Assembly: GCF_900142295.1 (NCBI RefSeq) | Contig: NZ_FSRL01000001.1 | Span: 2,046,001 to 2,110,000, forward strand | From: Vannielia litorea | GTDB taxonomy: Bacteria; Pseudomonadota; Alphaproteobacteria; Rhodobacterales; Rhodobacteraceae | DNA: 64,000 bases | Direction: 5' to 3' | Shown: piece after piece, positions 30,995 through 38,023 of the stretch | Layout of the letters: the number at the start of each line of letters is the position of its first letter | Numbering within the stretch: position 1 is the stretch's first letter | Made by a program: the position numbers and the translations under genes | Notes under the pieces: generated by a model | The model's database searches: none | Told to the model about the DNA's origin: nothing | Seen by the model: the letters and a program-made list of their open reading frames with translations, nothing else

Positions 30995-31017
30995 ACGTGT
31001 GTGGGAAACGTGTGTGG
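30995..31017 (+). repeat. Paired ACGTGTGTGG repeats at the integrase end
   Basis: Two copies of ACGTGTGTGG start at 30995 and 31008, 13 bp apart. The second merges with the integrase ribosome site (TGTGGAG). A matching pair occurs at the other end of the island (35291-35312) in the same orientation. They are candidates for arm-type binding sites of the integrase or its directionality factor, and binding could also repress int. Confidence 0.55.
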
Positions 31018-31026
31018 AGAAACTGA

Positions 31027-32334
31027 TTGCCCAAGTACCTGCAGCAGCGTCGTCGTCGCTGGTATGCCGTCCTCGACATCCCCAAGAGCCTTCGGCCTCG
31101 GTACGGCGGCAAGCCTCGCTTCGTCCAGAGCTTGGAGACAGATAGCCTCAGTGCCGCTGAGCGACGTGCCCCTCTCCTTGTCGCCAAGTGGAAGGCTGAG
31201 CTTGAGGCTGTCCGGTCAGGCAATGCTCAGCCGCTCCAAGACCTTCGAGACGTCGCTGCCGAGTGGAACGCCGAGCTGGATGGAGCGGCTAGCGATGAGC
31301 AGCGGCTAGCGCTGGAGATGATCCTACAGGACAAGGCAGAAGAACTCGAAGGGACACGACCGGGTGCCGGGAGGCCGTTCTTCAAGCTCGCTACAGGGCA
31401 GTGGACCGAGACGGCGAGCTTGGTTGAAGACTGGCTCGCCACACTCGACAACGAAGCCAAGACCATCGACATGAAGCGCTCTGACCTCGCGCGGCTCAGC
31501 ACACGCTTCAGGGTCCTCCAGAAGATCGACCGGAAGGCCGTTCTGCAGTGGGTGGATCACCTCCACCGCGCTGAGAGCCTTAAGCTAGCCACTGTGCGGC
31601 GCATCATCTCGGCCTGTCGAGGCTACTGGGCGCATCTGCAACGCACCCACGTCGTTGCCGATGACAAGGAGCCGTTCCGGGACGTTGTGCCAAGGGCGGC
31701 CAGGAAGTCGAAGAGCGAGGTCGCAGACAAGCGCAGACCATTTACTGACAGCGACGTGGTGCAACTTCTCCATGCCTCGCTCTCGGACAATGACCGAAGC
31801 CTTGCATCGCTGATCTGGATGGGCATGTGGACAGGGTGCCGGATTGAGGAGCTTTGCGCCTTGAAGGCCAGCGAGGTGGCATCCGACCGGTTCATGATTG
31901 AGGACGCCAAGTCGGAGGCCGGATGGAGGGAGGTCCCGATCCACAGCAGCCTAAATGCTTCCCTGCAGTCCCTGTGCGCATCCTCCAAGGACGGCTTCGT
32001 CCTAGGCGGCCTCACGAGCAACAAATACGGTGACAGGTCGAACGCCGTAGGTAAGCGCTTCGGTCGCCTGAAGACCCGGCTTGGCTATGATCATCGCCTC
32101 GTCTTCCACTCGTTGAGGAAGACCGTCACCACCCAGCTTGATGCGGCAGGCGTCCCTGAAGCCGTGAGCGCTCGCATCCTCGGCCACGACATCCCGACCA
32201 TGACGTACGGTCTTTACTCCGGCGGCGCTCCATTCGAGACGAAGAGGGACGCACTCGAGGTCCTGAAGTATCCCCTGAGGGGTGACGAAGAGGACGCCCT
32301 GAGAGCGACGGAGAGGGCCCTCAGAGCATCATGA
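31027..32334 (+). CDS. Tyrosine recombinase/integrase
   Basis: A 435-aa phage-type integrase that should cut and join DNA at the tRNA-Ser att sites. Catalytic set: Arg in WTGCRIEEL (about residue 272), His-x-x-Arg in FHSLRKT (about 360), His in LGHDIPT, and the Tyr nucleophile in MTYGLYSGG (about 396). The N-terminal MPKYLQQRRRRWYAVLDIPK is the DNA-arm-binding type seen in tRNA-targeting integrases. The start is TTG 31027 with GGAG (31016-31019) upstream. All catalytic residues are present, so it looks active. Its stop overlaps the serine recombinase stop by 6 bp (convergent). Confidence 0.93.
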   Translation: MPKYLQQRRRRWYAVLDIPKSLRPRYGGKPRFVQSLETDSLSAAERRAPLLVAKWKAELEAVRSGNAQPLQDLRDVAAEWNAELDGAASDEQRLALEMILQDKAEELEGTRPGAGRPFFKLATGQWTETASLVEDWLATLDNEAKTIDMKRSDLARLSTRFRVLQKIDRKAVLQWVDHLHRAESLKLATVRRIISACRGYWAHLQRTHVVADDKEPFRDVVPRAARKSKSEVADKRRPFTDSDVVQLLHASLSDNDRSLASLIWMGMWTGCRIEELCALKASEVASDRFMIEDAKSEAGWREVPIHSSLNASLQSLCASSKDGFVLGGLTSNKYGDRSNAVGKRFGRLKTRLGYDHRLVFHSLRKTVTTQLDAAGVPEAVSARILGHDIPTMTYGLYSGGAPFETKRDALEVLKYPLRGDEEDALRATERALRAS

Positions 32335-32991
32335 GGCGTCCAGCCGCTCCAGTACCCGTTTCACCTGTGAGGCTTGCCACTGACCGCCTCTGGCAGTCTT
32401 TACGCCCACCCGGTTAAGCTCCTCCGCAATGGCGCGGAGAGACAGGCCGTTTTGACGGAGTGGTACGACTACTCCCTCGACCTTCTCCGCACGGCGCTGG
32501 GCGTTAGCCTTGACCGCCTCGTTGCGCTTCATCGTGGCGTCACGCATCCCGCCAAGCACCACGCCTCTACGCTTGGCCTCTGCCAAGGCAGCTTTCGTGC
32601 GCTTGCTGATGAAGTCCCTCTCCTGCTCGGCGAGGGCAGCATAGATGTGCAGCTGGAACTTGTCGGCGTAGGGCATCTGCGCCACCCGAAGCGAGAGCTT
32701 GCTATCTTCCATCAAGGCCGAGATGAACGACACACGGCGGGACAGCCTGTCCAGCTTCGCGATGAGCAACTCCGCTCCTGTCCTCTTCGCCAGCTCGATG
32801 GCCTTCGCCAGCTCTGGTCGCTCGTCGTCGGTACCACTGAGGACATCCGTGAACTCCCCCAAGACCTCGAACGGGACATCTGAGTAGGTCTCAAGGAACA
32901 GTTGAATGTCGCGCTCCTGCGCATCGAGGCCGAGCCCACTCCGGCCCTGCTCCGACGTGCTGACCCTCTTGTACGTCACGTAGTGCTTCAT
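32329..32991 (-). CDS. Serine recombinase (resolvase/invertase type)
   Basis: A 220-aa small serine recombinase. The nucleophile Ser11 is in YKRVSTSEQGRSGLGLDAQ. The catalytic-domain Arg residues are in KLDRLSRRVSFISALM. After the E-helix (LAEQERDFISKRTKAAL) a C-terminal helix-turn-helix ends the protein (LSLRAIAEELNRVGVKT). ATG 32991 has AAGGGAG upstream. It could resolve dimers of the excised circle, act as an invertase, or promote mobility. Having both recombinase classes in one tiny island is unusual. Its start faces the long non-coding region. Confidence 0.9.
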   Translation of the reverse strand: MKHYVTYKRVSTSEQGRSGLGLDAQERDIQLFLETYSDVPFEVLGEFTDVLSGTDDERPELAKAIELAKRTGAELLIAKLDRLSRRVSFISALMEDSKLSLRVAQMPYADKFQLHIYAALAEQERDFISKRTKAALAEAKRRGVVLGGMRDATMKRNEAVKANAQRRAEKVEGVVVPLRQNGLSLRAIAEELNRVGVKTARGGQWQASQVKRVLERLDAS

Positions 32992-33066
32992 CTCGTCGTC
33001 TCCCTTGCCTGTCGAAAACGACAAGTAGAGCGAACCGTTGCAAACGTCAACGTAGGTTGTGACCGT

Positions 33067-33082
33067 TACAAAGCTACAAAGC
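33067..33082 (+). repeat. Tandem 8-bp repeat TACAAAGC x2
   Basis: Two adjacent copies of TACAAAGC lie 76 bp upstream of the serine recombinase ATG, on the side expected for its promoter. They may be an operator or part of a recombination (res) site; sequence alone does not decide. Confidence 0.4.
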
Positions 33083-33085
33083 GAG

Positions 33086-33151
33086 CCCCCCCCCCCCCGG
33101 GCATGGCATTCGTTCAGGACACACCCTCGGCCCATACTTGGACGGGGGGGG
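33086..33151. repeat. C13 tract and G8 tract
   Basis: Thirteen consecutive C (33086-33098) are followed 45 bp later by eight consecutive G (33144-33151). The runs can pair with each other in single-stranded DNA or RNA, and either could change length by slippage. Long homopolymers are also a place for sequencing error. Confidence 0.7.
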
Positions 33152-33476
33152 ATACAGCGTCACCGCCTACCATTGATACCGGCTCAGATTTTCGCGGTGC
33201 TATAGCTCGCTGGGTGAACGACAAAGGCCCCACAGCAAGCGCTGGTGGAGCCATGGGAACTACAGTGAGGTGAGGGGTTGGATAGGTGAAGGGCGGGGGG
33301 AGGGATAGCCACAGGTCCCCACAGTCTCCCTATAGTTACCCTACAGGTCAGGGGTCTTGAGCTGTATCCCCAGATGCCCCCCTACCCCCCACGATTTCGG
33401 CGTGATCTGGATAGGAGTGGCTCGGTTCAACAGCAGGCGATCAGGTGATCTTGAGCTTGCAGTTGCCCCAGAGAGG

Positions 33477-33508
33477 CCCCCACAGAAGTGTTTCTTCTGC
33501 AATGGGGG
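33477..33508 (+). other. Hairpin upstream of the RT gene
   Basis: CAGAAG (33483-33488) and CTTCTG (33494-33499) pair around a 5-base loop TGTTT. CCCCC (33477-33481) can pair with GGGGG (33504-33508) beyond a small internal loop. It has no T-tract downstream on the plus strand, so it is not a standard terminator; it may be part of a longer structured RNA. Confidence 0.45.
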
Positions 33509-33546
33509 AACTCAATCGGAGTGCAGCTCCTCAGCCGAACGCGAGC

Positions 33547-33575
33547 TTGACGTAGAGGTCGGGCAAGTCTAGCCA
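33547..33575 (+). promoter_or_regulatory. Possible sigma70-type promoter for the structured RNA/RT
   Basis: TTGACG (33547-33552) is a good -35 element. At 17 bases spacing the -10 position reads TAGCCA, a poor match. Transcription would start near 33582, just before the 11-bp inverted repeat. Weak on its own; its value is the placement. Confidence 0.3.
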
Positions 33576-33718
33576 CTTTAGTCAGTGGCGTAGTAGCCGA
33601 GGCGGTGGAGCAAAGTACCGGGCGGCCAAGTCGCTGATGGCGTTGTTGCTGGAAACGGTAACCACGACGCTGGGAGGTGAGCCTCCTAGTGGAACCCCTG
33701 ACTATCAGCTCCACCGCC
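33572..33718 (+). ncRNA. Candidate structured non-coding RNA of the RT locus
   Basis: A compact nest of inverted repeats ends 20 bp before the RT ATG. A 6-bp hairpin GCCACT/AGTGGC spans 33572-33589 (6-base loop). A perfect 11-bp inverted repeat GGCGGTGGAGC (33601-33611) and GCTCCACCGCC (33708-33718) closes a 96-base interior. Inside are GCGTTGT/ACGACGC (33640-33646 with 33664-33670, one G-U pair) and the tight hairpin GGAGG-TGAG-CCTCC (33673-33686). The layout, structured RNA closed by a terminal stem immediately upstream of an RT, parallels retron and DRT2/DRT9 loci where the RNA is template or cofactor. That it is transcribed, and used by the RT, is inference. Confidence 0.55.
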
Positions 33719-33738
33719 GATAAACGAGCTGAGGCAGT

Positions 33739-35289
33739 ATGCAGAACGCCTTGAAGGCTGAGATCAAACGGCTTGCCTCTAGGGCTTTCAAGAGGGCCGC
33801 TAAGCAAGCCAGAGTTGAGGCTTCCCACCGGCGGAAGTTCGAGAAGAGAACTGGCGTTGCTGCGGGGCTGCCAACTCCCTCCGTCACAAGCCATCCCCAC
33901 AGACACTTCGATCCACGTTACTGCGCTCGAAACGCCAACTTCCTGGCCAAGACGCTTTGGCACAAGGTCCTGACCTACTCCTACGACCCACTCTGCGCGG
34001 CAGAGCACCTTCTGCCGAAGCCAGATGGCTCGACGAGACCGGTCATGGCTTTCTCCATACCGGATGCCGCGCTGGCTAATGTGGTGCTACGGCGGACCAG
34101 AGACCGCAACCTGAAACGCCTGTCCCCAGCATCGTTTGCCTACCACCCCGACAAGAATGTGTTCGATGCCGTGCTGTCACTGCGCGAGTTTGCGCACGAC
34201 GGACGCCTCTTCGCTGTTCAGATCGACTTCGAGAAGTACTTCGACTTGATACCAACTCGCTACATCGAGGCGAAACTCGACGATGCGAATGAAATCAGCC
34301 TTACTCCCCACGAAAAGCACATCTTCAACCGCTTCCTGAGACATCGGTCTCGCCTCGCAAGTGACTACGCGACGGGTCCAGAGAAGCGCCGACACAAGGG
34401 AACCCCGCAGGGATCTTCCGTCTCCCTACTGCTCGCCAACCTCGCCAACGACGACCTAGACACCGCGCTGTCTACGGAAGCTGGGAAGTTCGTGAGGTTC
34501 GCTGACGATGTGGTAGCCCTCTGCTCGACCTATGAACAAGCCCAACAACTCGAGGCGTGCTTCCACAGACACTGTGACGCAAGCGGACTGAAGATCAACG
34601 AAGCAAAGTCACCGGGGATCGCAATCATAGCCAACACCCAGCAAGAGATGCGGACTTACGGGCACTTCGACTACCTTGGCTACAGGTTTTCGACAAGTGG
34701 CCTCTCGGTTACGAACAAAGCAGCACGGCGCATCAAGTCCCGAGTGTCTAGGCTCACCCACATTTACCTGAACCAGTACCTCCTCGCCGGGTTCAACACA
34801 TCGCGCACCTCAGTGACTTCGCCTGTGTACGACTGGGACCTCCTTGGATTGATCTACGAGCTGCGAAACTCCTTGTATGGAGGGCTGAGCGAGGAGGAAC
34901 TCAGGAGTTTCGTCGAAGGCGGTCGTAGACTGACCAGCATGAAGGGCTTGATGGGCTTCTACTGCCTCATTGACGAGCCTGCGACCATGCGGGAAATCGA
35001 CGGGTGGATGCTCAGCACAGTTCGACGCGCGATGGCACACCGAAACAGACGGTTAGGGACGTTGCACGGAGTATCATGCCCGACGCCCAGTAACAGACAA
35101 CTCGCAACAGGCGAATGGCTGGATGTTCGTGCTTGGCGAGATGACGAGCCACCTCCCGACGCAAGGATGCCTAGCTTAGTCCGGGGCTGGCGAGCCGCAC
35201 GTAAGCACTACTTCACGTTTGGCCTCGAAGACGTCCAAGCGCCTGACTACAACCGGTACTCCGACATCGGGTCCCTCTTTGACTACTAA
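33739..35289 (+). CDS. Reverse transcriptase, UG/DRT-like (candidate anti-phage)
   Basis: A 516-aa RT with a full finger-palm core: RT2 AFSIPDAALANVVLRRT, RT3 FAVQIDFEKYFDLI (about residue 160), RT4 KGTPQGSSVSLLLANLA (about 220), RT5 FVRFADDVVAL with the catalytic Asp pair (about 255), RT6 GLKINEAKS and RT7 FDYLGYRFS. The SVSLLLAN form of RT4 and the helical C-terminal ~200 residues (KGLMGFYCLIDEP and IDGWMLSTVRRAM) recall the unknown-group (UG/DRT) RTs linked to phage defence, from memory. No maturase, endonuclease, protease or nitrilase domain is present, and retron VTG and NAxxH motifs are missing. ATG 33739 has GAGG at 33731-33734. It is the island's only cargo. Confidence 0.85.
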   Translation: MQNALKAEIKRLASRAFKRAAKQARVEASHRRKFEKRTGVAAGLPTPSVTSHPHRHFDPRYCARNANFLAKTLWHKVLTYSYDPLCAAEHLLPKPDGSTRPVMAFSIPDAALANVVLRRTRDRNLKRLSPASFAYHPDKNVFDAVLSLREFAHDGRLFAVQIDFEKYFDLIPTRYIEAKLDDANEISLTPHEKHIFNRFLRHRSRLASDYATGPEKRRHKGTPQGSSVSLLLANLANDDLDTALSTEAGKFVRFADDVVALCSTYEQAQQLEACFHRHCDASGLKINEAKSPGIAIIANTQQEMRTYGHFDYLGYRFSTSGLSVTNKAARRIKSRVSRLTHIYLNQYLLAGFNTSRTSVTSPVYDWDLLGLIYELRNSLYGGLSEEELRSFVEGGRRLTSMKGLMGFYCLIDEPATMREIDGWMLSTVRRAMAHRNRRLGTLHGVSCPTPSNRQLATGEWLDVRAWRDDEPPPDARMPSLVRGWRAARKHYFTFGLEDVQAPDYNRYSDIGSLFDY

Positions 35290-35290
35290 G

Positions 35291-35312
35291 CGTGTGTGGA
35301 GGGTGTGTGTGG
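35291..35312 (+). repeat. Paired GTGTGTGG repeats at the tRNA end
   Basis: CGTGTGTGG (35291-35299) and GTGTGTGG (35305-35312) sit right after the RT stop, about 60 bp from the right att repeat, in the same orientation as the pair at 30995-31017. A matching position at both ends fits integrase or excisionase arm sites. Confidence 0.55.
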
Positions 35313-35372
35313 AAGCGGCGCGGAGCAGCGCGAAATACACAACGATAACAGATAGATAGGTCATTTCTGCCT

Positions 35373-35393
35373 TGGTGGCGGAGGAGGTGGGAT
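35373..35393 (+). repeat. Right attachment-site repeat (attR)
   Basis: Identical over 21 bp to 30914-30934. It covers the 3' terminal 18 bases of the intact tRNA-Ser(TGA) gene plus 3 bases beyond the CCA. Confidence 0.9.
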
Positions 35394-35465
35394 TCGAACC
35401 CACGGTACGCTTTCACGCACGCCGGTTTTCAAGACCGGTGCATTCGACCACTCTGCCACTCCTCC
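35376..35465 (-). tRNA. tRNA-Ser(TGA)
   Basis: A 90-base class II tRNA on the minus strand. Acceptor stem GGAGGAG (35465-35459) pairs with CTCCTCC (35386-35380), then discriminator G and encoded CCA (35378-35376). The anticodon stem CCGGT/ACCGG surrounds loop CTTGAAA with anticodon TGA at 35431-35429, reading UCA. A long variable arm and GGTTCGAATCC T arm are present. Its 3' end is the integration target of the island. Confidence 0.96.
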
Positions 35466-35672
35466 GGCGCCGGTCGCGGGCCCACAAACCTCGGCGGCGC
35501 GGAAAAGGCAACAGGGGTCACGCCGATTTTTGCTCGGGCGCAACATCTCGGGTTTCCATGCAGCCTCCACCTATGTATTGTGACGTTCGAGAGCAGTTCA
35601 GCCGGACAAACCGGCGGCAAATTCGGCCTTGGCGGGCAACGACCCGACCGGAGGCGGACAAAGGGGCGAAGC

Positions 35673-36773
35673 ATGGGCAAGGGCAAACTCCTGCAACTCG
35701 GCGTGGTATCGGTGTCGGTTCTGGCATTGGCGGCCTGCGAGGACGGGGCAGGTCTCAAACTCGGGAGCAAGACGGCCGACGGCGCCGAGGTTTCGGCATC
35801 GGCCAGCCGTCCCGCCGCGACAAAGCTCGTCGAGCGCGATGTCGAGGCACCCGAGGTTTTCTCGAAGAATGAAGACGGCCTGTGGGACGGCCGCCCCTCG
35901 CTGGGCGGTGTCTGGATCGCGCATCCCGACGTGAGCGAGCCCGAGCGGGTCATCATCCGCAACGAGGCCAACGGCAAGTTCGTCATCGGCGCCCTGTTCA
36001 AGCGCGAGCGCGACAACCCCGGGCCCAAGCTCCAGGTCAGCTCCGACGCGGCCAACGCGCTGGGCGTCCTGCCCGGCGCGCCGACCAGGCTGAACGTCGT
36101 CGCCCTGGTGCGCGAGGAGGTGCGGGAGACCGCCCCCGGCGCCGAGGCCATGGCCGCCGCGCCCTCCGAGGCCGGAACCATCGCCGCCCCCGAGGCTATC
36201 GAGCAGCAGTCGCTCGACGCGCCGCTGGCCGCCGCCGAGGCCGCCATTGCCGCGGCCGAGGGCAATGCCGCCGCCGCGCCTGGCGTCGAGACCGCCAGCG
36301 CGGCCACCGCCGAACCCGCACCGACCAAGGCCAAGAAGGGCTTCTGGCAGCGCCTGGGCGGCAAGAAGGAGCGCCGCGCCAAGGCCGACGCCACCATCTC
36401 CGCCGCCGCCGATGCCGCCGCACCCATCGCGCCGGCCGCCGCCGGCCTGGCCACCCCCGAGATTTCCGCGGCCCCGCTGGGCGCCACGGCGGCCGCCGCC
36501 ACCGCGCCGGCTCCCAAGGCCGCCGGCCCCAAACCCTCGGGCGGCAAGAACTACATCCAGATCGGGATCTTCTCGGTCGAGGACAACGCGAACCGCACCG
36601 CCGCCAACATGCGCAAGGCAGGCGTGGTGCCCACCGTCTACGAGCAGCAGTCCGCCGGAAAGACCTTCTGGCGCGTGGTGATCGGCCCTGCGCATAGTGC
36701 CGCCGATCGGCAGGTGCTTCTCGAGAAAGTTAAGGCGATGGGCTTCCAGGACGCGTATTTTGTGAGCAACTGA
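35673..36773 (+). CDS. SPOR-domain lipoprotein
   Basis: A 366-aa lipoprotein with signal peptide and lipobox LAACEDG (Cys about residue 19), a globular N-terminal region (about 45-150), a long Ala/Pro/Glu low-complexity linker (about 155-280, interrupted by the basic patch KKGFWQRLGGKKERR), and a C-terminal SPOR domain (NYIQIGIFSVEDNANRTA onward, to DAYFVSN). SPOR domains bind denuded peptidoglycan at division sites, so a role in cell division or wall remodelling is likely. ATG 35673 has AAGGGG at 35661-35666. The 207 bp between the tRNA and this gene carry both promoters (none clear). A D,D-carboxypeptidase follows, consistent with wall function. Confidence 0.83.
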   Translation: MGKGKLLQLGVVSVSVLALAACEDGAGLKLGSKTADGAEVSASASRPAATKLVERDVEAPEVFSKNEDGLWDGRPSLGGVWIAHPDVSEPERVIIRNEANGKFVIGALFKRERDNPGPKLQVSSDAANALGVLPGAPTRLNVVALVREEVRETAPGAEAMAAAPSEAGTIAAPEAIEQQSLDAPLAAAEAAIAAAEGNAAAAPGVETASAATAEPAPTKAKKGFWQRLGGKKERRAKADATISAAADAAAPIAPAAAGLATPEISAAPLGATAAAATAPAPKAAGPKPSGGKNYIQIGIFSVEDNANRTAANMRKAGVVPTVYEQQSAGKTFWRVVIGPAHSAADRQVLLEKVKAMGFQDAYFVSN

Positions 36774-36860
36774 GGCGGGACTCAGCCGCAACGCCAGCCC
36801 GCCCTGCACCATCCCCGGCCCCCTCACGCCGGGTCCGGACAGGAAAGGACCTCCGCCCCC

Positions 36861-38012
36861 ATGCTTCGGCTCATCGCCTTCGCCCTCTTCATTTCCACCG
36901 CCGCCACCTCGGCCGCCGCCGCCTTCGAGACCCGCGCCACCTCGGCCTGGGTCGCCGACGAGACGACCGGCACGATCCTGTTGTCGAAGAACGCCGAGAC
37001 CTCGCTGCCGCCGGCCTCGATGTCCAAGCTGATGACGCTGAACATGCTCTTCGAGGCGCTGCGCGACGGGCGGGTGACGCTCGATACCACCTTCACGGTG
37101 AGCGAGCGCGCCAAGGCGATGCAGGGTAGTTCGATGTTTCTCAACACCACCGACCGGCCGACCGTGGAAGACCTGATCAAGGGCATCATCGTGCAGTCGG
37201 GCAACGACGCCTGCGTGGTGGTCGCCGAGGGGCTTGCCGGCACCGAAGACGGCTTCGCCCGGCTGATGAACGAGCGCGCCCGCGATCTCGGCATGGAGAA
37301 CTCGACCTTTGCCAATGCCAGCGGCTGGCCCAACCCCGGCCAGCGCATGTCGATGCACGACCTGGGCATCCTCGCCCTGCGGCTGATCCGCGAGTTTCCC
37401 GAGTATTACGGCTACTTCGGCATGGAAGAATTCGCCTTCGACGGGCGTGTGCCGACCAACCACAACAACCGCAACCCGCTGCTCAAGCTCGGCATCGGCG
37501 CCGATGGCCTCAAGACCGGGCACACCCAGGAGGCGGGCTATGGCCTGGTGGGGTCTGCCAAGCAGGGCAACCGGCGGATCGTCTTTGTCATCACAGGGCT
37601 CGACAGCGAGGACGCGCGCAAGCAGGAGGCGATCAACATCGTCAACTGGGCGTTCCGCCAGTTCGTGCAGAAGACCGTGGCCAACGAGGGCACCCGGGTC
37701 GCCGAGGCGCCCGTCTGGATGGGCGCGGAGCCCCGTGTCGGCCTGGTGCTGGCCCGCGACCTCGATGTGCTGATGCCCGCGCTGGCCCAGGACCGGGTGA
37801 AGGCAGAGGTGAGCTACGAGGGCCCGCTGCGCGCGCCGCTGGCCGCCGGCCAGGAGGTGGCGCAGCTGACCGTGAGCCTGCCCGACATGGAGCCGATCAC
37901 GGTGCCGCTGGTGGCCGAGCGCGACGTGCCGAAGGGCGGCTTTCTGCCCCGTCTGAAAACCGCCGCCGGCGTGCTGATGAAGCAATTCGCCAGCCAGGCC
38001 GCCCCGCAGTAG
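36861..38012 (+). CDS. dacC: D-alanyl-D-alanine carboxypeptidase (PBP5/6 type)
   Basis: A 383-aa periplasmic penicillin-binding protein that trims the terminal D-Ala of peptidoglycan pentapeptides. A signal peptide ends near SAAAAFE. The active site has SxxK in PPASMSKLMT, SxN in VQSGNDACV and KTG in DGLKTGHTQEAG. The C-terminal PBP5_C beta-domain (about 280-360) and a short basic helix for membrane attachment complete the family length. It stands 87 bp after the SPOR lipoprotein, whose stop is followed by a GC-rich dyad. The gene symbol is the usual family name, not proven orthology. Confidence 0.9.
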   Translation: MLRLIAFALFISTAATSAAAAFETRATSAWVADETTGTILLSKNAETSLPPASMSKLMTLNMLFEALRDGRVTLDTTFTVSERAKAMQGSSMFLNTTDRPTVEDLIKGIIVQSGNDACVVVAEGLAGTEDGFARLMNERARDLGMENSTFANASGWPNPGQRMSMHDLGILALRLIREFPEYYGYFGMEEFAFDGRVPTNHNNRNPLLKLGIGADGLKTGHTQEAGYGLVGSAKQGNRRIVFVITGLDSEDARKQEAINIVNWAFRQFVQKTVANEGTRVAEAPVWMGAEPRVGLVLARDLDVLMPALAQDRVKAEVSYEGPLRAPLAAGQEVAQLTVSLPDMEPITVPLVAERDVPKGGFLPRLKTAAGVLMKQFASQAAPQ

Positions 38013-38023
38013 CGGCCGGGGAG

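Larger units (their letters stand above)
32992..33738. other. 747-bp non-coding region between serine recombinase and RT
   Basis: No credible protein gene is seen here. It holds, left to right: a tandem 8-bp repeat (33067-33082), a C13 run and a G8 run (33086-33151), a purine-rich then pyrimidine-rich block with G6/C6 runs (33270-33395), a hairpin (33477-33508), a possible promoter (33547-33575) and a compact structured segment (33572-33718) abutting the RT gene. Keeping this much non-coding DNA in a 4.5-kb island suggests it is functional. Confidence 0.6.
30914..35393. mobile_element. tRNA-Ser-integrated mobile island with reverse transcriptase
   Basis: A ~4.5-kb island bounded by a 21-bp direct duplication of the tRNA-Ser(TGA) 3' end (30914-30934 and 35373-35393). 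It holds, in order, a tyrosine integrase, a convergent serine recombinase, a 747-bp non-coding stretch, and a reverse transcriptase. Its base composition is visibly less GC-rich than the flanking chromosome, and third codon positions are less biased. The right-hand copy completes an intact tRNA gene, as expected for a tRNA-targeting integrase. No capsid, relaxase or replication gene is present, so it depends on a helper for transfer or is a minimal integrative element. Confidence 0.88.

Noticed and set aside
33601..35289. Classical retron (msr-msd plus RT), suggested by the inverted repeat upstream of the RT
   Set aside because: The layout is similar, but the RT lacks the retron VTG and NAxxH motifs, its motif 4 is not retron-like, and it is much longer than typical retron RTs. 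I keep the RNA candidate without calling it a retron.
33421..35289. Group II intron with maturase
   Set aside because: No maturase X domain or HNH endonuclease, no recognisable domain V/VI sequence downstream, and the RT gene is not interrupting another gene.
36774..36803. GGCGGG/CCCGCC dyad after the SPOR lipoprotein gene as a terminator
   Set aside because: The loop is long, there is no T-tract, and such GC dyads are common here by chance.
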